From Streptomyces canus (GTDB lineage Bacteria > Actinomycetota > Actinomycetes > Streptomycetales > Streptomycetaceae): DNA of 64,000 bases. Where the stretch lies: the NCBI RefSeq assembly GCF_041435015.1, contig NZ_CP107989.1, positions 8,122,001-8,186,000 of the forward strand, written 5' to 3'. Both the position numbers and the translations under genes were made by a program. The notes beneath the pieces are model-generated. The model saw nothing but the letters and a program-made list of their open reading frames with translations, was not told where the DNA came from and made no database searches. Below are positions 24,323-33,929 of the stretch, in pieces; within the stretch, counting starts at the first letter, position 1; each line of letters begins with the position of its first letter.

Positions 24323-26176
24323 GTGGACGAGAGCGGCGGGAGCGGGCAGCCGCGGTCCGGCAGGGACCGGCCGGCCAAGCCCCACGCAGGGCCCACGGCC
24401 CAGACCACCGACCCCACGACCCCCGACCCGCACGAGCACGGAGACCGGGCGTCCGCCACGAACCCCGCCAGCGCTTCCGCACAGGGCGCCGGCACACCCC
24501 GACCCGACGGGGGCTTCGACGGCACTGACGGTGCCCCGGCCGACGACCGTCCCACCCCCGAGGCCGCACCGGAGCCCGCCGCGGATGGCAACCCCGCCCA
24601 GGAACCGCCGACGGCCGACGACACCGCCGAGGCCGGCGGCCTCCCGGAGACCGGTGCTGGGCCGGAGGGGAGTGGGCGCCCGTCGGAACCGCCGGTGGCG
24701 GGCACCCGCGGCCCTTCGCCACGAGCGGCCGACGACACGTCCGAGGCCGATGCTCCCCTGGAGGCCGACGATGCGCCCGAGGGAAGTCAGCGCCCGTCCG
24801 ACGCCCCCGCACCCGCCCCGGAGGCCGAAGGGCCGGAAGGCGAGGGCGTGAGCGCGGATCATGAGTCCGCCCACCCCCACGGCGGTCCCCGACAGCCCTC
24901 ACCCCCCACCGACCTGCACAAACCCGAAGAGCCGGACGCCGACCACGCCCGTCCGGCCTACCACGACGCCCACCGCACCCTCGCCCACTCCGGTGCCCCC
25001 AAGAGCCCTCCGCCCCAGTCCCCCCAGCCCCGGGGCGGCCTGCTGATGGGCCGCCCCTTCGGTGTGCCCGTCTACGTCGCCCCCAGCTGGTTCCTCGTCG
25101 CCGCGCTCATCACCTGGGTGTTCGGCGGACAGCTGGACCGCGTGCTGCCGGAGCTCGGCGCCGCCCGCTACCTCGTCTCCCTCTTCTTCGCGGTCGCCTT
25201 CTACGCCTCCGTCCTCGTCCACGAGTTGGCGCACACCGTCGCGGCACTGCGCTTCAAGCTCCCCGTCCGCCGCATCCAGCTCCAGTTCTTCGGCGGCGTC
25301 TCCGAGATCGAGAAAGAGGCCGAGACCCCTGGCCGGGAGTTCGTGCTGGCCTTCGTCGGCCCGCTGCTCTCGCTGATCCTCGCCGGCCTCTTCTACCTCG
25401 CCATGCAGCCCGTAGAACCCGGCACGGTCCCCGGCGTCCTGCTCGCCGGCCTGATGGCCTCCAACCTCATCGTGGCCGTCTTCAACCTCCTGCCCGGCCT
25501 CCCCCTCGACGGCGGCCGCATGCTCCGCGCCGTCGTCTGGAAGATCACCGGCAAGCCCATGAGCGGCACCGTCGCCGCCGCCTGGGTCGGCCGCGCCCTC
25601 GCCGTCTGCGTCCTCATCGGCCTCCCCCTGCTCACCCAGTCCGGAGCGCTCGGCTCCTCCGCCGAGGACAACGTCGGCATGGACACAGTCATGGACGCCC
25701 TGCTCGCCGCGATCCTCGCCGCGATCATCTGGACCGGCGCCGGCAACAGCCTGCGCATGGCACGCCTGCGCGAACACCTCCCCGAACTGCGCGCCCGCAC
25801 CCTCACCCGCCGCGCCGTCCCCGTCGAGACCGACACCCCCCTCTCCGAGGCCCTGCGCCGCGCCAACGCCGCCGGCGCCCGCGCCCTGGTGGTCGTCGAC
25901 GCCGAGGGCACCCCGCTCTCCCTCGTCCGCGAGGCCGCCATCGTCGGCGTACCCGAACACCGCCGCCCCTGGGTCGCCGTCAGCGGCCTCGCCCAGGACC
26001 TCACCGACGGCATGCGCGTCTCCGCGGAACTCGCCGGCGAGGACCTGCTGGACACCCTGCGCGCGACCCCCGCCACCGAGTACCTCGTGGTCGAGCAGAC
26101 CGGCGAGATCTACGGCGTCCTGTCCGCGGCCGACGTGGAACGCGCCTTCGTGAAGGCCATGGCCAGACCGTCCTAG
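24323..26176 (+). CDS. Site-2 protease family membrane metalloprotease with CBS domains
   Basis: 617 residues from GTG 24323 (GAGGGG upstream). Residues 1-240 are an unusually long Pro/Glu/Ala/Asp-rich cytoplasmic region, probably disordered. Then a six-helix M50 core with the zinc motif HELAHT at about residue 300 and the second motif NLLPGLPLDGGR at about 390. The last 120 residues resemble a CBS pair (TPLSEALRRANAAGARALVVVD; GEDLLDTLRATPATEYLVVEQ). The family cleaves transmembrane proteins inside the membrane, often anti-sigma factors; CBS domains may sense nucleotides. Substrate unknown. Upstream of trmI by 38 bp. Confidence 0.88.
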   Translation: MDESGGSGQPRSGRDRPAKPHAGPTAQTTDPTTPDPHEHGDRASATNPASASAQGAGTPRPDGGFDGTDGAPADDRPTPEAAPEPAADGNPAQEPPTADDTAEAGGLPETGAGPEGSGRPSEPPVAGTRGPSPRAADDTSEADAPLEADDAPEGSQRPSDAPAPAPEAEGPEGEGVSADHESAHPHGGPRQPSPPTDLHKPEEPDADHARPAYHDAHRTLAHSGAPKSPPPQSPQPRGGLLMGRPFGVPVYVAPSWFLVAALITWVFGGQLDRVLPELGAARYLVSLFFAVAFYASVLVHELAHTVAALRFKLPVRRIQLQFFGGVSEIEKEAETPGREFVLAFVGPLLSLILAGLFYLAMQPVEPGTVPGVLLAGLMASNLIVAVFNLLPGLPLDGGRMLRAVVWKITGKPMSGTVAAAWVGRALAVCVLIGLPLLTQSGALGSSAEDNVGMDTVMDALLAAILAAIIWTGAGNSLRMARLREHLPELRARTLTRRAVPVETDTPLSEALRRANAAGARALVVVDAEGTPLSLVREAAIVGVPEHRRPWVAVSGLAQDLTDGMRVSAELAGEDLLDTLRATPATEYLVVEQTGEIYGVLSAADVERAFVKAMARPS

Positions 26177-26214
26177 TGGTCGGCGGCCCCTCCGGGGACC
26201 GGTAGGCTGTTCAC

Positions 26215-27117
26215 ATGTCCGAACCGACCGGTGCCGCCCGCAGGCGCGGGCCCTTCAAGGTCGGGGACCAGGTTCAGCTGACCGACCCCAAGGGCCGCCA
26301 CTACACGTTCACGCTCGAAGAGGGAAAGAACTTCCACACCCACAAGGGTTCCTTCCCGCACGACGAGCTGATCGGCGCACCCGAGGGCAGCGTTGTCCGC
26401 ACCACCGGTAACGTCGCCTACCTCGCGCTGCGCCCCCTGCTCCCCGACTACGTCCTGTCCATGCCCCGCGGCGCCGCCGTGGTCTACCCGAAGGACGCGG
26501 GGCAGATCCTCGCCTTCGCCGACATCTTCCCCGGCGCCCGCGTCGTGGAAGCCGGCGTCGGCTCCGGCTCGCTCAGCAGCTTCCTGCTGCGCGCCATCGG
26601 CGACCAGGGCATGCTGCACAGCTACGAGCGCCGCGAGGACTTCGCCGAGATCGCCCAGCAGAACGTGGAGCGCTACTTCGGCGGCCCGCACCCCGCCTGG
26701 CAGCTCACCGTCGGCGACCTCCAGGACAACCTGTCCGACACCGACGTCGACCGCGTCATCCTCGACATGCTCGCCCCCTGGGAGTGCCTGGAGGCCGTCT
26801 CCAAGGCGCTCGTCCCCGGCGGCATCCTGTGCTGCTACGTCGCCACCACCACCCAGCTCGCCCGGACCGTCGAGTCCATCCGCGAGATCGGCTCCTTCAA
26901 CGAGCCGACCTCCTGGGAGTCGATGATCCGCAACTGGCACGTGGAAGGCCTGGCCGTCCGCCCGGACCACCGCATGATCGGCCACACCGGCTTCCTGCTC
27001 ACCGCCCGCCGCCTCGCCGACGGTGTCGAGCCCCCCATGCGCCGCCGCCGCCCCGCCAAGGGCGCCTACGGCGAGGACTACACCGGCCCCAACGCCGACG
27101 GAGGCTCCGGCCGCTAG
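26215..27117 (+). CDS. trmI: tRNA (adenine-58-N1)-methyltransferase
   Basis: 300 residues; AdoMet-dependent m1A58 methylation of tRNA, homologous to the mycobacterial Rv2118c enzyme. N-terminal beta-domain 1-80, then Rossmann fold with motif I VVEAGVGSGSLSSFLLRAIG (about 105-125), acidic YERREDF, and DMLAPWECLEAVSKALVPGG. Probably leaderless: a TAGGCT -10-like element ends 4 bp before the ATG and there is no ribosome site. Frequently next to the proteasome ATPase gene in actinobacteria, as here. A long hairpin follows. Confidence 0.93.
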   Translation: MSEPTGAARRRGPFKVGDQVQLTDPKGRHYTFTLEEGKNFHTHKGSFPHDELIGAPEGSVVRTTGNVAYLALRPLLPDYVLSMPRGAAVVYPKDAGQILAFADIFPGARVVEAGVGSGSLSSFLLRAIGDQGMLHSYERREDFAEIAQQNVERYFGGPHPAWQLTVGDLQDNLSDTDVDRVILDMLAPWECLEAVSKALVPGGILCCYVATTTQLARTVESIREIGSFNEPTSWESMIRNWHVEGLAVRPDHRMIGHTGFLLTARRLADGVEPPMRRRRPAKGAYGEDYTGPNADGGSGR

Positions 27118-27146
27118 GGCGGCCCCGTGCCGCAGTCAACGTACAG

Positions 27147-27193
27147 GCGCCGGGGTGGAGTTCCCGCAGACCAGGGGAACTCCACCCCGGCGC
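27147..27193 (+). terminator. 19-bp perfect hairpin after trmI
   Basis: Arms 27147-27165 and 27175-27193 pair without mismatch around a 9-nt loop; no T-run. Strong transcription end or mRNA-stabilising structure. Confidence 0.8.
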
Positions 27194-27333
27194 TTCCGTG
27201 TTGAGGGGGCGACGGAAACCGCCGTACGGCAACCCGCACAAGTACCCACCCCGCCGTTCCCCCGACCTGTGACGTGTGGCACCATCTTGGCCACCCCACC
27301 CCCACCGGCACGCCCTCACAGGAGACGCTCCTA

Positions 27334-27912
27334 GTGCAGCAATCCGCCGTCCCGGAACTGGCACACACGCACACCCGCCCGATCCACTGGGTCGCCACCG
27401 CCACCGCCGTGGCAGGCGTCGTGGCCTTCTCCGCGGTCCTCCAGCCCAACCCGGCAACGGCGGCCCAGGCGGCCGGCCCCGAGGCCAGACCCGCCCCCGT
27501 GGCCACGACCGCACCCGATCCCGCGGACGTCCACTTCCCGATCGACTGCGGACCCGTCAAGGCGAAGATCCAGAAACAGGTCTCCGGAGACCTCGACGGC
27601 GACGGACGGCCGGAAACAGTCGTCGTGGTGCACTGCGACGCCCCCATGGGCACCCCGCCCGACGCCGTCTACGTCATCACACGCGCGAAGGGCACCGGTG
27701 AACCCCGTGTCGTCGCCACCCTGCTGAGCCCGAAGACCCGCAACACCGTCACCGACTTCACGGTGAGCGACGGCACCGTCCTCGCGACCCTGCTCGGCTA
27801 CTCCACGTCCGACGTACCCAGTTGCTGCCCGGATGTGAAGGACAAGGCGAAGTGGCAGTGGAAGGACGGCGCGTTCGTCCGCTCGACCCCCGCGGGCACG
27901 CACACCGTCTGA
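27334..27912 (+). CDS. Conserved membrane-anchored or secreted protein of unknown function
   Basis: 192 residues from GTG 27334 with AGGAG upstream. A hydrophobic segment (residues 22-38, VATATAVAGVVAFSAVL) after a short polar start acts as a signal anchor; an Ala/Pro-rich linker follows. The extracytoplasmic part begins with FPIDCGP and contains DLDGDGRPETVVVVHCD, a calcium-binding-like DxDGDG motif of FG-GAP/dockerin-like proteins, and a CCPD pair. Four cysteines outside the membrane could form disulfides. No enzyme motif recognised. Confidence 0.7.
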   Translation: MQQSAVPELAHTHTRPIHWVATATAVAGVVAFSAVLQPNPATAAQAAGPEARPAPVATTAPDPADVHFPIDCGPVKAKIQKQVSGDLDGDGRPETVVVVHCDAPMGTPPDAVYVITRAKGTGEPRVVATLLSPKTRNTVTDFTVSDGTVLATLLGYSTSDVPSCCPDVKDKAKWQWKDGAFVRSTPAGTHTV

Positions 27913-27969
27913 CCGAAGCGATCACATCTGTGAGAAATCAGACAGTGGTCACGCACCGTGCCGTTCGGG

Positions 27970-28275
27970 TCACTCCGCGTCCGGTCCGTAGATCTCGACC
28001 CTGTCCGAAACTCGACGTACATGGATGCAGTCGCCAGGACACTCCTTCGCGGAGTCGACCACATCGTTGAGAAGCGGCAGAGGTACGGGCGTTGTGGCGC
28101 CCCTGTCCTGCAGAAGCTCGTCGTCCGAGCCCTTCACATAGGCCAGACCGTCGATGTCCAGCTCGAACACCTCGGGCGCGTACTGGGCACAGATGCCGTC
28201 ACCGGTACAGAGATCCTGGTCGATCCAGACCTCCAGGGTCTCGCCGTCGGCCCCGACCTCCTGCTGCACTCTCAT
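27970..28275 (-). CDS. Ferredoxin, probably [3Fe-4S]
   Basis: 101 residues from ATG 28275 (AGGAGAG upstream). Cysteine pattern CTGDGIC (two cysteines) near residue 25 and CPGDC near the C-terminus, as in actinobacterial single-cluster ferredoxins that serve P450s. The core DQDLCTGDGICAQYAPEVFEL is typical. An insertion of about 25 residues (SDDELLQDRG and following) separates the two halves, giving a longer protein than the usual 65 residues. Small electron carrier; its partner is not evident, although a P450 lies 31 kb away in the window. It is divergent from the proteasome ATPase gene. Confidence 0.87.
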   Translation of the reverse strand: MRVQQEVGADGETLEVWIDQDLCTGDGICAQYAPEVFELDIDGLAYVKGSDDELLQDRGATTPVPLPLLNDVVDSAKECPGDCIHVRRVSDRVEIYGPDAE

Positions 28276-28519
28276 CTCTCCTGCCGTTTATGCGTCGAGC
28301 CGAACGGGAATCCGGCCAGCTCTGACGGGTGTTGAACAGTTCGACCCTACCTTCGGCAGCTTTCCAATCTTGTTCGGTGGGTATTCCCCTGGCGTGAGGG
28401 AGAGCGCAAGGGTGAAGATCGGACACACCTCGACAGTCTTTGTGATCTAGGGGTTTCAATCGACACCCACCCAGGTAGGGTCTGGAAGCGTCCAGCTCCC
28501 CTTGGAGGAGGTGAGGACC

Positions 28520-30286
28520 GTGGCAGCCCACGACGACGACATGAACCGCGGCATCCGCCCGGGACGAGGGTCCGACGACCCGTCCGGGCAGATTGCCTAC
28601 CTTGAGCAGGAGATCGCCGTCCTGCGACGCAAGCTCGCCGACTCTCCGCGACACACGAGGATTCTCGAAGAGCGGATCGTCGAGCTGCAGACCAACCTGG
28701 CCGGCGTGTCCGCCCAGAACGAGCGACTCGCCAACACGCTCCGTGAGGCCCGCGACCAGATCGTGGCCCTCAAGGAGGAGGTCGACCGGCTCGCACAGCC
28801 CCCGGCCGGCTTCGGCGTCTTCCTCGAAGCGAACGAGGACGGCACCGCCGACATCTTCACCGGCGGCCGCAAACTGCGGGTGAACGTCAGCCCCAGCGTC
28901 GAACTCGAAGAGCTCCGGCGCGGCCAGGAAGTGATGCTCAACGAAGCTCTCAACGTGGTCGAGGCCATGGAGTACGAGAGCGTCGGCGACATCGTCACCC
29001 TCAAGGAGATCCTCGAGGACGGCGAGCGCGCCCTGGTACAGGGCCACACGGACGAGGAGCGGGTGGTACGGCTCGCCGAACCGCTGCTCGACGTGACCAT
29101 CCGCCCCGGCGACGCCCTGCTCCTCGAACCGCGCTCCGGCTACGTCTACGAGGTCGTGCCCAAGAGCGAGGTCGAGGAACTCGTCCTCGAAGAAGTCCCC
29201 GACATCGGCTACGAACAGATCGGCGGACTCGGCGGCCAGATCGAGGCCATCCGAGACGCCGTCGAGCTGCCGTACCTCTACCCGGACCTGTTCAAGGAGC
29301 ACGAACTGCGCCCGCCCAAGGGCGTCCTGCTCTACGGACCCCCCGGATGCGGCAAGACGCTCATCGCCAAGGCCGTCGCCAACTCGCTGGCCAAGAAGGT
29401 CGCCGAGGTCACCGGCCAGGCCACCGGCAAGAGCTTCTTCCTCAACATCAAGGGCCCCGAGCTCCTCAACAAGTACGTCGGCGAGACCGAGCGGCAGATC
29501 CGCCTCGTCTTCCAGCGTGCGAGGGAGAAGGCCTCCGAGGGCACGCCCGTCATCGTCTTCTTCGACGAGATGGAATCCCTCTTCCGCACCCGCGGATCCG
29601 GTGTCAGCTCGGACGTGGAGAACACCATCGTCCCCCAGCTGCTCGCCGAGATCGACGGCGTGGAAGGCCTGCAGAACGTGGTCGTGATCGGCGCCTCCAA
29701 CCGTGAGGACATGATCGACCCCGCCATCCTGCGTCCCGGCCGCCTGGACGTGAAGATCAAGATCGAGCGTCCCGACGCCGAGGCCGCCAAGGACATCTTC
29801 GCCAAGTACCTCACCGAGCGCCTCCCGCTGCACTCCGACGACGTCGGCGAGCACGGCGGCAGCAAGGCCACCACCGTCCAGAGCATGATCCAGACGGCTG
29901 TGGAACACATGTACGCGGAATCCGAGGAAAACCGCTTCCTGGAAGTCACCTACGCCAACGGCGACAAGGAAGTCCTCTACTTCAAGGACTTCAACTCCGG
30001 CGCCATGATCGAGAACATCGTGGGCCGCGCCAAGAAGATGGCGATCAAGGACTTCCTCGATCACAACGCCAAGGGTCTCCGCGTCTCCCACCTCCTCCAG
30101 GCCTGCGTGGACGAGTTCAAGGAGAACGAGGACCTGCCCAACACCACCAACCCCGACGACTGGGCCCGCATCTCCGGCAAGAAGGGCGAGCGGATCGTCT
30201 ACATCCGTACGCTCATCACCGGAAAGCAGGGCGCCGACACCGGGCGCTCCATCGACACGGTGGCGAACACCGGTCAGTACCTGTAA
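28520..30286 (+). CDS. arc: Proteasome-associated AAA ATPase ARC/Mpa
   Basis: 588 residues from GTG 28520 with a strong GGAGGAGGTGAGG site. Hexameric unfoldase that recognises Pup and feeds pupylated proteins to the 20S proteasome. N-terminal coiled coil (residues 25-90, heptads ending in [11 protein letters not shown]) binds Pup; two OB-fold segments follow (90-230); AAA module with Walker A GPPGCGKT at about 273, Walker B VFFDEME at about 347 and arginine finger region [10 protein letters not shown]. The C-terminus ends GQYL, the penultimate-Tyr motif that docks on the proteasome. Full length. First gene of the pupylation region. Confidence 0.97.
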   Translation: MAAHDDDMNRGIRPGRGSDDPSGQIAYLEQEIAVLRRKLADSPRHTRILEERIVELQTNLAGVSAQNERLANTLREARDQIVALKEEVDRLAQPPAGFGVFLEANEDGTADIFTGGRKLRVNVSPSVELEELRRGQEVMLNEALNVVEAMEYESVGDIVTLKEILEDGERALVQGHTDEERVVRLAEPLLDVTIRPGDALLLEPRSGYVYEVVPKSEVEELVLEEVPDIGYEQIGGLGGQIEAIRDAVELPYLYPDLFKEHELRPPKGVLLYGPPGCGKTLIAKAVANSLAKKVAEVTGQATGKSFFLNIKGPELLNKYVGETERQIRLVFQRAREKASEGTPVIVFFDEMESLFRTRGSGVSSDVENTIVPQLLAEIDGVEGLQNVVVIGASNREDMIDPAILRPGRLDVKIKIERPDAEAAKDIFAKYLTERLPLHSDDVGEHGGSKATTVQSMIQTAVEHMYAESEENRFLEVTYANGDKEVLYFKDFNSGAMIENIVGRAKKMAIKDFLDHNAKGLRVSHLLQACVDEFKENEDLPNTTNPDDWARISGKKGERIVYIRTLITGKQGADTGRSIDTVANTGQYL

Positions 30287-30294
30287 AGACAGGG

Positions 30295-30338
30295 CGGCTG
30301 CGGGTGCCCTCACCGGGGTACCCGCAGCCGACTGTTTT
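30295..30338 (+). terminator. Intrinsic terminator after arc
   Basis: Stem CGGCTGCGGGT / ACCCGCAGCCG (30295-30305, 30320-30330) followed by CTGTTTTT; the clearest stem-plus-T-run in the window. Confidence 0.92.
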
Positions 30339-30531
30339 TCAGGCAACTAACCGGACCAAAGGCGAGCAAGGCAATGACGCAAATGATCTCCCCACCAGCG
30401 CAGAGCCGTTCTAGGCTCTTCGGTACCGCCGAGTCGCGCAGTGCGGGGACGGGCACCGCACACGCACCGGAGCGCCAGCGGTACTTGAGCGGCGCCCCCG
30501 ACCGAGGGCGCTGCCGGGCAAGGAGGGCCGC

Positions 30532-32043
30532 ATGACCGTACGGCGAGTAATGGGCATCGAGACGGAGTACGGGATCTCCGTCCCCGGCCACCCCAACGCC
30601 AATGCCATGCTCACCTCGTCCCAGATCGTCAACGCCTACGCGGCGGCGATGCACCGGGCCCGCCGGGCCCGCTGGGACTTCGAGGAGGAGAATCCGCTGC
30701 GGGACGCACGGGGCTTCGACCTCGCCCGCGAGGCCGCCGACTCCAGCCAGCTCACCGACGAGGACATCGGCCTGGCCAACGTCATCCTCACCAACGGCGC
30801 ACGACTCTACGTCGACCACGCACACCCCGAATACAGCAGCCCCGAGGTCACCAACCCACGCGACGCCGTCCTGTGGGACAAGGCCGGCGAACGCATCATG
30901 GCCGAGGCCGCCGAACGCGCCGCCCAGCTCCCCGGCGCCCAGCCCATCCACCTCTACAAGAACAACACCGACAACAAGGGCGCCTCCTACGGCACGCACG
31001 AGAACTACCTGATGAAGCGGGAAACCCCCTTCTCGGACATCGTGCGCCACCTCACGCCCTTCTTCGTCTCCCGCCAGGTCTTCGCAGGCGCCGGCCGCGT
31101 CGGCATCGGCCAGGACGGACACGAACACGGCTTCCAGCTCAGCCAGCGCGCCGACTACTTCGAAGTCGAGGTCGGCCTGGAGACCACCCTCAAGCGCCCG
31201 ATCATCAACACCCGCGACGAGCCCCACGCCGACGCCGAGAAGTACCGCCGCCTCCACGTGATCATCGGCGACGCGAACCTCTCGGAGATCTCGACGTACC
31301 TGAAGCTCGGCACCACGGCTCTGGTCCTGTCCATGATCGAGGACGGCTTCATCGCGGTGGACCTCGCGGTCGACCAGCCGGTACGGACCCTGCACCAGGT
31401 GTCGCACGACCCCACCCTCCAGCGCCTGGTCACCCTCCGCAGCGGCCGCACACTCACCGCGGTCCAGCTCCAGATGGAGTACTACGAGCTCTCCCGCAAG
31501 TACGTCGAAGAACGCTTCGGCGCCGACGCGGACGACCAGACCAAGGACATCCTGGCCCGCTGGGAGGACACCCTCAACCGCCTCGAGAACAACCCCATGA
31601 GCCTCGCCGGCGAGCTCGACTGGGTCGCCAAGCGCGAACTCATGGAGGGCTACCGGCGCCGCGACGACCTCGACTGGGACGCCGCGAAACTGCACCTCCT
31701 GGACCTCCAGTACGCCGACGTACGGGCCGACAAGGGCCTCTACAACCGCCTCGCGGCCCGCGGCCGCATCAAGCGCCTCCTCGACGAGAACGAGGTCGAG
31801 CGGGCCCGCACCAAGCCCCCGGAGGACACGCGCGCGTACTTCCGCGGCCGCTGCCTGGAGCAGTACGCCGACGACGTCGCCGCGGCCTCCTGGGACTCGG
31901 TGATCTTCGACCTCCCGGGCCGGGACTCGCTCCAGCGGGTCCCAACCCTCGAACCGCTTCGCGGAACGCGAAATCACGTCAAGGAGCTCCTGGACCGCTG
32001 TCGCACGGCAGAAGACCTGGTCAGGGTGCTGTCGGGCAGCTGA
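30532..32043 (+). CDS. dop: Pup deamidase/depupylase Dop
   Basis: 503 residues; glutamine-synthetase-like fold. Removes Pup from substrates and, where needed, deamidates the Pup C-terminus. N-terminal [13 protein letters not shown] with the metal-binding Glu; the Dop-specific insertion (about 42-78, [20 protein letters not shown]), absent in PafA; catalytic Asp95 in [57 protein letters not shown] precedes ATG 30532. Since pup in this genome encodes a terminal Glu, depupylation is the likely main role here. Confidence 0.97.
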   Translation: MTVRRVMGIETEYGISVPGHPNANAMLTSSQIVNAYAAAMHRARRARWDFEEENPLRDARGFDLAREAADSSQLTDEDIGLANVILTNGARLYVDHAHPEYSSPEVTNPRDAVLWDKAGERIMAEAAERAAQLPGAQPIHLYKNNTDNKGASYGTHENYLMKRETPFSDIVRHLTPFFVSRQVFAGAGRVGIGQDGHEHGFQLSQRADYFEVEVGLETTLKRPIINTRDEPHADAEKYRRLHVIIGDANLSEISTYLKLGTTALVLSMIEDGFIAVDLAVDQPVRTLHQVSHDPTLQRLVTLRSGRTLTAVQLQMEYYELSRKYVEERFGADADDQTKDILARWEDTLNRLENNPMSLAGELDWVAKRELMEGYRRRDDLDWDAAKLHLLDLQYADVRADKGLYNRLAARGRIKRLLDENEVERARTKPPEDTRAYFRGRCLEQYADDVAAASWDSVIFDLPGRDSLQRVPTLEPLRGTRNHVKELLDRCRTAEDLVRVLSGS

Positions 32044-32198
32044 GAGGGTCCTGGGGCCGGGCGGTCCCGCAGGGTGGAAAACCCGGCCAGAGGGAATCAT
32101 CGAGATGGCCCCCGTACGTTGTAGGAACTGCGGGGCCGATGTCGGACCCTGCTTGTAGGGTCTGATCAAGAACGTCGAACCGAGCGGGGTGAGGGGTT

Positions 32199-32417
32199 AT
32201 GGCGACCAAGGACACCGGCGGCGGACAGCAGAAGGCCACGCGCAACACCGAGGAGGTCGAGGAGCAGACTGCGGAGACGCAGGGTTCCGAGGACCTCAAG
32301 GAGCGCCAGGAGAAGCTCAGCGACGACGTGGACTCCGTCCTGGACGAGATCGACGACGTACTCGAAGAGAATGCCGAGGATTTCGTGAGGTCCTTCGTGC
32401 AAAAAGGCGGAGAGTAG
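32199..32417 (+). CDS. pup: Prokaryotic ubiquitin-like protein Pup (ending Gly-Gly-Glu)
   Basis: 72 residues, intrinsically disordered tag. Central helical region KERQEKLSDDVDSVLDEIDDVLEENAEDFVRSFVQ binds the ARC coiled coil (shown here only as a reference to residues 34-68). The final codons are ggc gga gag tag, giving GGE. Many actinobacteria encode GGQ and need Dop to convert Gln to Glu before PafA can ligate it; here the mature end is encoded directly. ATG follows GGGGTGAGGGG. 155 bp after dop, so it may have its own promoter. Expressed at high level in related organisms. Confidence 0.96.
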   Translation: MATKDTGGGQQKATRNTEEVEEQTAETQGSEDLKERQEKLSDDVDSVLDEIDDVLEENAEDFVRSFVQKGGE

Positions 32418-32466
32418 AGGCTGATAGGTCACTTTGCCTTCGAAGTGAAGGTTGCGGGGGAATCAA

Positions 32467-33072
32467 GTGGCTGAAGAGCCCGACGCCAAGGAATGCAGGA
32501 AGTGCGGGCGGGATCTACCTCTTGCGGCCTTTGCGCGTGACAGGAATCGGCGTGACGGCCTCCAGGTGCACTGCCGGGAGTGCGTGGCGGAGTACAGCGC
32601 CGCGCACTACCGGCGGCGCCGGGAGGCCATGGGTAAGCCGGTTCGGGAGCAGGTTGACGTCCCGGACGGGCACAAGCTCTGCCGCACGTGCGCAGAGATC
32701 AAGCCGTGGAGCGAATGGCATCGCAACACGACGGCCTCGGACGGGTTGTCGACGCGCTGCAAGGCGTGCCGCGCGGCTCAGGGTCGGCGAGACCATTTGA
32801 AGCGTCAGTACGGCCTCACCGAAGACGAGCGTGACAAGTTGATCGCCTCTCAAGGGGGCGTCTGCTGCATATGTTTGGCGGCCGTGCCCGAGCATGTGGA
32901 TCACTGCCACAAGACGGGTAGGGTCCGAGGCGTACTGTGCTTCAGCTGCAATGCCGCACTGGGGCAGTTCAAGGATCGGCCCGATGCCATAAGGCGGGCT
33001 GCTGCTTATGTGGAAGGAATCGCGTGGAAGCCAACACTCGTAGCACCGGGCGTCTACCAGCTGCCTTCCTGA
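32467..33072 (+). CDS. Endonuclease VII-like HNH protein with two zinc motifs
   Basis: 201 residues from GTG 32467 (GGGGGAA upstream). Two tandem CxxC...CxxC modules come first ([13 protein letters not shown]...CREC, about 11-42, and [13 protein letters not shown]...CKAC, about 70-101), clearly duplicated from one another. A recombination endonuclease VII domain follows, with [12 protein letters not shown] and [13 protein letters not shown], where His and Asn form the HNH/beta-beta-alpha-metal site. Phage T4 endonuclease VII resolves branched DNA. The gene sits between pup and prcB and its end overlaps prcB by 49 bp, so it is translationally linked to the proteasome. GC content is visibly lower than its neighbours. 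A role in proteolysis is not known. Confidence 0.85.
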   Translation: MAEEPDAKECRKCGRDLPLAAFARDRNRRDGLQVHCRECVAEYSAAHYRRRREAMGKPVREQVDVPDGHKLCRTCAEIKPWSEWHRNTTASDGLSTRCKACRAAQGRRDHLKRQYGLTEDERDKLIASQGGVCCICLAAVPEHVDHCHKTGRVRGVLCFSCNAALGQFKDRPDAIRRAAAYVEGIAWKPTLVAPGVYQLPS

Positions 33073-33869
33073 CGCCTGGGTCGTCGTCCTTCATGGACTT
33101 CCTGTCCGAGCACCAGCCGGAGATGCTCCCGGGCAACCGGCAGCTGCCGCCCATGCAGGGTGTGATCGAGGCGCCGCACGGCACCACGATCGTGGCGGTC
33201 ACCTTCCCCGGAGGTGTCGTGCTCGCCGGTGACCGTCGCGCCACGATGGGCAACGTCATCGCTCAGCGGGACATCGAGAAGGTGTTCCCCGCCGACGAGT
33301 ACTCCGCCGTCGGGATCGCCGGCACCGCCGGTCTCGCCGTCGAGATGGTGAAGCTGTTCCAGTTGGAGCTGGAGCACTTCGAGAAGGTCGAGGGCGCCCA
33401 GCTGTCGCTGGAGGGCAAGGCGAACCGGCTGTCCACCATGATCCGTTCCAACCTCGGCATGGCGATGCAGGGGCTGGCCGTGGTGCCGCTGTTCGCGGGA
33501 TACGACGTGGACCGCGGCAGGGGGCGGATCTTCTCCTACGACGTCACCGGCGGCCGTTCCGAGGAGCACAACTTCGCCGCCACCGGTTCCGGCTCGATCT
33601 TCGCGCGCGGTGCCATGAAGAAGTTCTTCCACGACGGTCTGACCGAGGCCGAGGCCACGATGCTCGTGGTGCAGGCCCTGTACGACGCGGCCGACGACGA
33701 CTCGGCGACCGGTGGTCCCGATGTCGCCCGCCGGATCTACCCGATCGTCACCGTGATCACCGAGGACGGCTTCCGCCGGCTCACCGACGACGAGTCCTCC
33801 GAGATCGCCCGTTCGATTCTCGAGCGGCGGCTGGAGCAGCCCGACGGCCCGCGGGCCGCGTTGCTCTAG
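33024..33869 (+). CDS. prcB: 20S proteasome beta subunit
   Basis: 281 residues from GTG 33024 (GGAAGGA upstream), inside the end of the preceding gene. N-terminal nucleophile peptidase: residues 1-53 are a propeptide, cut at [10 protein letters not shown] so that Thr54 becomes the catalytic residue; [11 protein letters not shown] supplies the Asp and Lys-equivalent region, and [10 protein letters not shown] is a core motif. Forms the inner two rings of the 20S core with PrcA. Start and propeptide agree well with what I recall of S. coelicolor PrcB. Confidence 0.96.
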   Translation: MEANTRSTGRLPAAFLTPGSSSFMDFLSEHQPEMLPGNRQLPPMQGVIEAPHGTTIVAVTFPGGVVLAGDRRATMGNVIAQRDIEKVFPADEYSAVGIAGTAGLAVEMVKLFQLELEHFEKVEGAQLSLEGKANRLSTMIRSNLGMAMQGLAVVPLFAGYDVDRGRGRIFSYDVTGGRSEEHNFAATGSGSIFARGAMKKFFHDGLTEAEATMLVVQALYDAADDDSATGGPDVARRIYPIVTVITEDGFRRLTDDESSEIARSILERRLEQPDGPRAALL

Positions 33870-33929
33870 GCGCCACCCGTCTTGTTCAAGGTGATCGCAG
33901 TGACTTCCACAGAAAGGGACGGATAACCG

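Noticed and set aside
24148..24880. Upstream extension of the RecB-like gene to a 567-residue protein
   Set aside because: The extension is low-complexity, overlaps the divergent site-2 protease gene and would place the promoter motif inside coding sequence.
28199..30346. Long frame antisense to arc
   Set aside because: Shadow of a well-identified gene.
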